Below are positions 48,169 to 52,863 of a stretch of 52,863 bases of DNA, one piece after another. The stretch spans positions 1 to 52,863 of the forward strand of contig CAJLFU010000012.1 in NCBI GenBank assembly GCA_905205995.1, written 5' to 3'. A program made the position numbers and the translations under genes. Under the pieces are notes generated by a model. The model was not told where the DNA came from. It was given only the letters and a program-made list of their open reading frames with translations, and did no database searches. This DNA is from an uncultured Haemophilus sp. GTDB lineage: Bacteria > Pseudomonadota > Gammaproteobacteria > Enterobacterales > Pasteurellaceae. Positions within the stretch are counted from its first letter, which is position 1; each line of letters begins with the position of its first letter.

Positions 48169-50775
48169 CTACTTTTTCCGTTCTACCCATTTCCCATCAA
48201 TATAATCCACAATCCATTTTGTGGCTTTGCCATTCTTTTCAGATGTCACATATTGATGTTTTTCTTTACGGCTAAAGCGGATAATAGCTTCATTACCCTC
48301 AGGGTCTTTTTGTGGCGCATCCGCTAAATAGCGTAATTTTTCCGGTAAACGATCACGATAAAGCGCTAATTCAGCCACTTTTGCTGGTCGTGTTTCACGT
48401 GATTTCGGGAAGTTATGTGCAGACATAAACACGCCACTTGCACCATCACGTAGTACAAAATACGCATCAGATTTTTCACATTTCAGTTCAGGGAAATGAA
48501 CCGGCTCTTCTTTTGGCGGTGCAACCTCGCCGTTTTTCAAAATCTTACGGGTATTATCACAGCTGGTACAGCCCATATATTTACCAAAACGACCGAGTTT
48601 TAAGTGCATATCTGAACCACACTTATCACATTCTACAATCGGACCATCATAGCCTTTAATTTTGAATTGGCCTTGTTCAACCAAATAACCATCACAATTC
48701 GGATTGTTACCACAAATATGTAATTTACGATGTGGGTCGATGATATAGCTATCCATCGCCGTGCCACATTTCGGACAACGTTTACGATCCATTAAGGCTT
48801 TGGTCTCAGAAGCCTCATCCAATACGTTTAGTAACTCTGCTTCTGGGATGAGATTAATCGTTGTTTTACAACGCTCTTTTGGTGGTAATGCATAACCAGA
48901 ACAACCAAGGAAGACACCTGTACTTGCTGTGCGAATTGCCATTTTGCGGCCACAAGTTGGGCAATCAATATCGGTGAGTACAAGGCTATTCGGCTTCATT
49001 CCACCTTCTAACTCATCTAATTCAGCCTTAGAAAGTTGGGTAGAAAAATCTTTGAAGAATTGATTTAACTCAGCTTTCCAATTTTTCTCACCGGATGCAA
49101 TTTGGTCTAGCACGTTTTCCATGTTGGCAGTGAAATCGTAGCTCATCAAATCAGTAAAAGATTGATTTAAGCGATCAGTAACGATTTCACCCATTTTCTC
49201 GGCGTAGAAACGGCGATTTTCAATGCGTACATAACCACGTTCTTGAATAGTCGAAATAATTGCCGCATAAGTCGAAGGACGACCAATACCACGTTTCTCC
49301 AATTCTTTAACCAATGCAGCTTCAGTAAAACGAGCGGGCGGTTTGGTAAAGTGTTGGCTTGGCGAAACCGTTTTTAGTGCTAATGTTTCGTTCAAACTCA
49401 CAGCCGGTAAAATTTGGTCTTCTGGATTTTTACCTAATTGTGGCAAGACTTTTGTCCAACCATCAAAGCGTAAAATACGGCCTTTGGCTTTCAATTCATA
49501 ATCGCCAGCCATTACGGTAACCGTTGTACTGTCATATTGTGCAGCCGGCATTTGACAAGCCACAAATTGACGCCAGATTAAATCATACAAACGCACCGCA
49601 TCTTTATCCATGCCACTTAAATGATCTGCAAGCAGTTTGACATCAGAAGGACGAATGGCTTCGTGTGCTTCTTGTGCGTTTTCTTTACTGGAATAGAAAT
49701 TCGGTTTAGCGGGCAAATAATCTTTACCGAAATGGCTTTCGATATAAGAACGCGCCATATTTAATGCATCTTGGCTCAAGTTGGTGGAGTCAGTACGCAT
49801 ATAAGTGATGTAACCAGCTTCGTATAAACGTTGTGCCAACATCATGGTTTTCTTCACCCCAAAACCTAAACGCGTGCTTGCAGTTTGTTGTAAGGTTGAA
49901 GTAATAAATGGGGCTCTTGGTTTAGAACCTGTTGGTTTTGTTTCTAAATCTGTGACAACGTAATGTGATTTATTTAAGAAATCGACCGCACTTTGAGCTT
50001 CTTTTTCATTTTTCGGCTCAAATTTCTTGCCTTTATATTGCACCACATCCAAACGTAAGTCTTCTTTCTTGCTCGTTTGGGTTAGCGCTTCAATTTCCCA
50101 AAACTCTTCCGGTTGGAATGCTTTAATTTCACGTTCACGCTCTACCACCAATTTCACGGCAACAGATTGCACACGTCCTGCAGATAAACCACGTGCCACT
50201 TTCTTCCATAATAATGGCGACACCATAAAGCCTACCACGCGGTCTAAGAAACGACGGGTTTGCTGAGCATTAACCTGGTCCATATTAATGTGAGCAGGAT
50301 GCTGGAATGCTTTTTCGATTGCTTTCTTCGTAATCTCATTAAATACAACGCGGCTAAAACGACTATCATCGCCACCGATAACTTCACGTAAATGCCACGC
50401 GATAGCCTCTCCTTCTCTATCCAAGTCGGTTGCGAGATAAACATGATCGGATTTTTTAGCAAGGGATTTTAATTCAGCTACCACTTTTTCTTTGCCAGGT
50501 AGAATTTGGTAATTAGCTTTCCAATCATTATAAGGATCTATCCCCATACGTTTCACTAAGGCAGCACGATCTTTTTCTGCTTTAATTTTGTTTTTTTCTT
50601 CCGCACTTAATCCTTTAGTGGAAACCGGTTTAGCCTTCTCACCAGTGCTACTTCCTGCAGTAGGCAAATCACAAATATGCCCTACGCTGGATTTCACCAC
50701 ATACTGGCTACCTAAATATTTATTGATGGTTTTCGCTTTGGCTGGCGACTCCACAATCACTAAAGATTTGCTCAT
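48169..50775 (-). CDS. topA: DNA topoisomerase I
   Basis: An 868-residue type IA topoisomerase. TOPRIM motifs: Glu9 in IVESPAKAKT, and LATDLDREGEAIAWHLRE with Asp117, Asp119 and Glu121. The active-site Tyr325 is in GYITYMRTDSTNLS. C-terminal zinc ribbons have CPTCGRKMAIRTASTGVFLG, CPKCGTAMDSYI and CDKCGSDMHLKL. It relaxes negative supercoils and prevents R-loops. It is divergent from a LysR gene, as E. coli topA lies beside the LysR-type cysB. The 97 bases between hold both promoters. Confidence 0.98.
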   Translation of the reverse strand: MSKSLVIVESPAKAKTINKYLGSQYVVKSSVGHICDLPTAGSSTGEKAKPVSTKGLSAEEKNKIKAEKDRAALVKRMGIDPYNDWKANYQILPGKEKVVAELKSLAKKSDHVYLATDLDREGEAIAWHLREVIGGDDSRFSRVVFNEITKKAIEKAFQHPAHINMDQVNAQQTRRFLDRVVGFMVSPLLWKKVARGLSAGRVQSVAVKLVVEREREIKAFQPEEFWEIEALTQTSKKEDLRLDVVQYKGKKFEPKNEKEAQSAVDFLNKSHYVVTDLETKPTGSKPRAPFITSTLQQTASTRLGFGVKKTMMLAQRLYEAGYITYMRTDSTNLSQDALNMARSYIESHFGKDYLPAKPNFYSSKENAQEAHEAIRPSDVKLLADHLSGMDKDAVRLYDLIWRQFVACQMPAAQYDSTTVTVMAGDYELKAKGRILRFDGWTKVLPQLGKNPEDQILPAVSLNETLALKTVSPSQHFTKPPARFTEAALVKELEKRGIGRPSTYAAIISTIQERGYVRIENRRFYAEKMGEIVTDRLNQSFTDLMSYDFTANMENVLDQIASGEKNWKAELNQFFKDFSTQLSKAELDELEGGMKPNSLVLTDIDCPTCGRKMAIRTASTGVFLGCSGYALPPKERCKTTINLIPEAELLNVLDEASETKALMDRKRCPKCGTAMDSYIIDPHRKLHICGNNPNCDGYLVEQGQFKIKGYDGPIVECDKCGSDMHLKLGRFGKYMGCTSCDNTRKILKNGEVAPPKEEPVHFPELKCEKSDAYFVLRDGASGVFMSAHNFPKSRETRPAKVAELALYRDRLPEKLRYLADAPQKDPEGNEAIIRFSRKEKHQYVTSEKNGKATKWIVDYIDGKWVERKK

Positions 50776-50872
50776 TTGCTTACCTAAAATATAACTAGAA
50801 TTCTGTAAAATTGGCGATATACTGCAAACTTACGCCGATAAAATCAAGCTTTTTTTCAAAAAGGATTTATAA

Positions 50873-51772
50873 ATGGATAAACTCAATGCAATTTCGGTTT
50901 TCTGTAAAGTGATCGAAACGCAAAGTTTTACACAAGCCGCAAATCAACAGAATATTTCTGTGGCGATGGCGAGTAAATTAGTTTCACAATTAGAAGAACA
51001 TTTAAAAACGCGATTATTACAACGTACAACACGAAAAATTGTGCCAACTGAAGCCGGTATGCTTTATTACCAACGTTGCCAAGCCATTCTATTAGATTTA
51101 AACGAGGCTGACTCTAGCATCAGTAATATGACAACGAGCTTACAAGGTAATTTATTAATCTCTGTACCACGTGATTTTGGCTTACTTTATATTTCGCCTA
51201 ATTTACCTAAATTTATTGAGCTTCATCCCAATTTACACGTAGAAATTGAATTTGAAGACAAGCGTGTTGATCTTGTCGCTGAGGGCTATGACTTAGCATT
51301 ACGTATCGGCTATATGCAAGATAGCTCACTTGTTGCACGTAAAATTAGCAGCTCCCCGATGCATTTTGTTGCTTCGCCAAGTTATTTAGAGTCGCGGGGC
51401 ACACCGCTTACACCTGATGATTTAGAATATCACCAAGGTTTACTTTATAAATCATCGTTAAATCAAGTGAATTGGCAATCAACAAAAACCAATCAAATTC
51501 AACGTTATAAAATTCAATCTAAAGTAGTTTCTAATAATGGTATGGCATTGTTAGAAATGACGAAAGCGGGCTTGGGCATCAGCAACTCACCTGGTTTCTT
51601 TGTAAAAGAAGCGCTTGTTTCAGGTGAATTAGTTGAAATTTTGTCTGAATATAAACAAAAACCTTTAGATATTTATGTGGTTTACCCAAATCGTCGTCAT
51701 TTACCCGCTAAAGTTCGCGCATTTATTGAATTTCTAGCGAGTCTCGGTTTGTCTGAGAATAGTCAAATATAA
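50873..51772 (+). CDS. LysR-family transcriptional regulator
   Basis: A 299-residue LTTR. The N-terminal winged HTH is NAISVFCKVIETQSFTQAAN followed by SVAMASKLVSQLEEHLKTRL, and the inducer-binding domain runs from about 90 (GNLLISVPRDFGLLYISPNL). The sequence is closer to the DhcR/YhjC-like subgroup than to CysB. Target genes unknown; topA divergence is a chromosomal neighbour, not evidence for regulation. AAGGA lies ten bases upstream of the start. Confidence 0.9.
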   Translation: MDKLNAISVFCKVIETQSFTQAANQQNISVAMASKLVSQLEEHLKTRLLQRTTRKIVPTEAGMLYYQRCQAILLDLNEADSSISNMTTSLQGNLLISVPRDFGLLYISPNLPKFIELHPNLHVEIEFEDKRVDLVAEGYDLALRIGYMQDSSLVARKISSSPMHFVASPSYLESRGTPLTPDDLEYHQGLLYKSSLNQVNWQSTKTNQIQRYKIQSKVVSNNGMALLEMTKAGLGISNSPGFFVKEALVSGELVEILSEYKQKPLDIYVVYPNRRHLPAKVRAFIEFLASLGLSENSQI

Positions 51773-51777
51773 AAAAT

Positions 51778-51801
51778 AAGGGCGAATTTAACCGCCCTTT
51801 A
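51778..51801. terminator. Bidirectional terminator between LysR and rnm
   Basis: AAGGGCG (51778-51784) and CGCCCTT (51793-51799) with an eight-base loop, an A-rich upstream flank and TATTATT after. It serves both convergent genes. Confidence 0.82.
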
Positions 51802-52629
51802 TTATTCAAATAATGTCCAAATCGGTTTTACCTCTTCAGGTAAAAACAAATTCTTTCCTAATTCAATCCATCCGCAAGGAAAATGAAAGTCTGACCCTAA
51901 AGAAGCAGCTAAGTCATATTCATTGGCTAAACGCGCAAGATATTGACGCTGATCTTTGGTCTGTCCACTATCTGCGACTTCCATGCCATCTCCGCCCCAT
52001 TGTTTAAAATCAACAATTAATCGACGAATCCATTTTCCTGTCATGTTATAGCGCATAGGATGAGCAATGACAGCAACACCACCTGCTGCATGAATCGTAT
52101 CAATTGCCGTTGGAATATCCACCCATTCAGCTTTGACAAAACACGATTTTCCACCGCCAAGATAACGCTTAAAGGCTTGCCCATCATTTGAAACCTTTCC
52201 GATTTGTACCAAATAACGCGCATAATGCGCACGAGTTACCTCCCCGTTTGCTAACGCTTTTGCGCCTTCATAGGCATTGGGGACGCCTGCTTTTTCTAAT
52301 TTATGGCCAATTTCGACTGCTCTTTTTTCTCTCAGTGATTTTTGTTCAGCTAAAAGTGCGGTCATTTTAGGATGTGTTTTATCAAAATTTAATCCAACAA
52401 TATGGATGCCACGACCTTCCCAATTCGTTGAAATTTCCACGCCATTAATTAGCTCAATACCTAATTTATCGGCTTCAATTTTGGCTTCATCAATGCCCAT
52501 TACAGTGTCGTGATCACATAAAGCGAGCACATTGACACCTTGTTCATGAGCTCGTTGCACAAGCTCTGTAGGCGTTAAAACACCATCTGAAGCCGTACTA
52601 TGGCAATGTAAATCATATTTTTTTGTCAT
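51802..52629 (-). CDS. rnm: RNase AM, PHP-domain 5'-3' exoribonuclease
   Basis: A 275-residue PHP phosphoesterase. Metal-binding motifs: DLHCHSTASDGVLTPTEL (residues 6-23), LCDHDTVMGIDEAKIE near 37, HPMRYNMTGKW near 190 and SLGSDFHFP near 250. The orthologue YciV/TrpH was shown to be a 5'-3' exonuclease on short RNAs and 5' ends. The ATG directly follows the pyrD stop (TAA then ATG), so the two are coupled. An uptake core lies inside at 52355. Confidence 0.88.
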   Translation of the reverse strand: MTKKYDLHCHSTASDGVLTPTELVQRAHEQGVNVLALCDHDTVMGIDEAKIEADKLGIELINGVEISTNWEGRGIHIVGLNFDKTHPKMTALLAEQKSLREKRAVEIGHKLEKAGVPNAYEGAKALANGEVTRAHYARYLVQIGKVSNDGQAFKRYLGGGKSCFVKAEWVDIPTAIDTIHAAGGVAVIAHPMRYNMTGKWIRRLIVDFKQWGGDGMEVADSGQTKDQRQYLARLANEYDLAASLGSDFHFPCGWIELGKNLFLPEEVKPIWTLFE

Positions 52630-52863
52630 TTATTTAATCGCTTTCACTAATTCTTTAACTAAGCTTGGACCGTGATAAATCAAACCCGAATAAACTTGTA
52701 ACAATTCTGCACCCGCTTCAATTTTCTCTTGTGCGTTTTGTACACCATCAATGCCACCACTCCCAATAATCGGAATTTGACCTTTCAGCTCTTGATGCAA
52801 TCTTCGAATAATTTCTGTACTTTTTTGCTGTAACGGTTTTCCACTTAAGCCGCCTTGTTGTTC
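52630..52863 (-). CDS. pyrD: Dihydroorotate dehydrogenase, 3' part (runs off the window)
   Basis: The last 77 codons of the gene, which continues past the window edge. The translated end reads EQQGGLSGKPLQQKSTEIIR, then IPIIGSGGIDGVQNAQEKIE, then ELLQVYSGLIYHGPSLVKEL. GGLSG and IIGxGGI with a YSG segment are FMN-binding signatures of class 2, membrane-associated PyrD. It makes orotate in pyrimidine synthesis, passing electrons to quinones. The stop abuts the rnm ATG. Confidence 0.93.
   Translation of the reverse strand, partial: EQQGGLSGKPLQQKSTEIIRRLHQELKGQIPIIGSGGIDGVQNAQEKIEAGAELLQVYSGLIYHGPSLVKELVKAIK

Noticed and set aside
50873..51772. CysB assignment for the LysR gene next to topA
   Set aside because: The neighbour relation matches E. 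coli, but length (299 against 324) and sequence pattern do not look like CysB.

Overview
This window is a Pasteurellaceae chromosome segment, most likely Haemophilus (H. parainfluenzae-like). The 9-bp uptake signal core AAGTGCGGT and its complement ACCGCACTT recur throughout, often as inverted pairs that double as terminators. The housekeeping genes (mukFEB, fnr, uspE, topA, sbcB, a ferritin pair) read as Haemophilus orthologues. Species assignment is inference from these signals.

Positions 1 to about 33,200 are a lambda-like siphovirus prophage whose left end lies outside the window. From left to right: a leftward immunity operon (CI-type repressor with LexA-like peptidase, a second HTH protein, a DinD/BRO-like protein); a divergent operator region; a rightward early operon (Cro-like, YmfL/CII-like, an antirepressor broken by an in-frame stop, lambda O-like protein with iterons inside its gene, P-like loader, NinB, two 28-residue membrane microproteins, NinG, antiterminator Q); a leftward two-gene module on its own consensus promoter; a pR'/tR'-like late control region; lysis genes (holin with Met-Arg-Met start, signal-anchor lysozyme, Rz, Rz1); a cos-like block; terminase; a Rha-type moron; head genes, including a protease/capsid fusion; lambda-order tail genes Z-U-V-G/GT-H-M, then two morons, then L-K-I-J; a variable tail-tip and fibre cassette; and an integrase abutting tRNA-Leu(CAA), the probable attachment gene.

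The genes fit one temperate programme. CI and Cro act on shared operators. O and P fire the internal origin. Q lets polymerase pass tR' into one late transcript of about 24 kb, punctuated by terminators around morons. The late operon ends tail-to-tail on integrase with overlapping stop codons and no terminator.

Positions 33,205 to 52,863 are host chromosome: tRNA-Leu, two ferritins in an operon, a 0.77-kb AT-rich intergenic region holding a 401-bp segment bounded by 21-bp inverted repeats, DMT transporter and sbcB, mukF-mukE-mukB, a 31-residue membrane ORF, fnr with a candidate FNR box, uspE, a periplasmic DUF4198 protein behind a perfect CRP-type palindrome, a LOG-family hydrolase, topA, a LysR regulator, rnm (PHP-domain RNase) and the 3' end of pyrD.

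The most interesting unexplained element is the leftward module at 6622-7556. A 94-residue protein and a 169-residue protein with a C-terminal HTH-like segment are driven by a TTGACA-17-TATAAT promoter whose -10 sits inside an inverted repeat. This layout resembles autoregulated anti-CRISPR/Aca operons, but function is not established.
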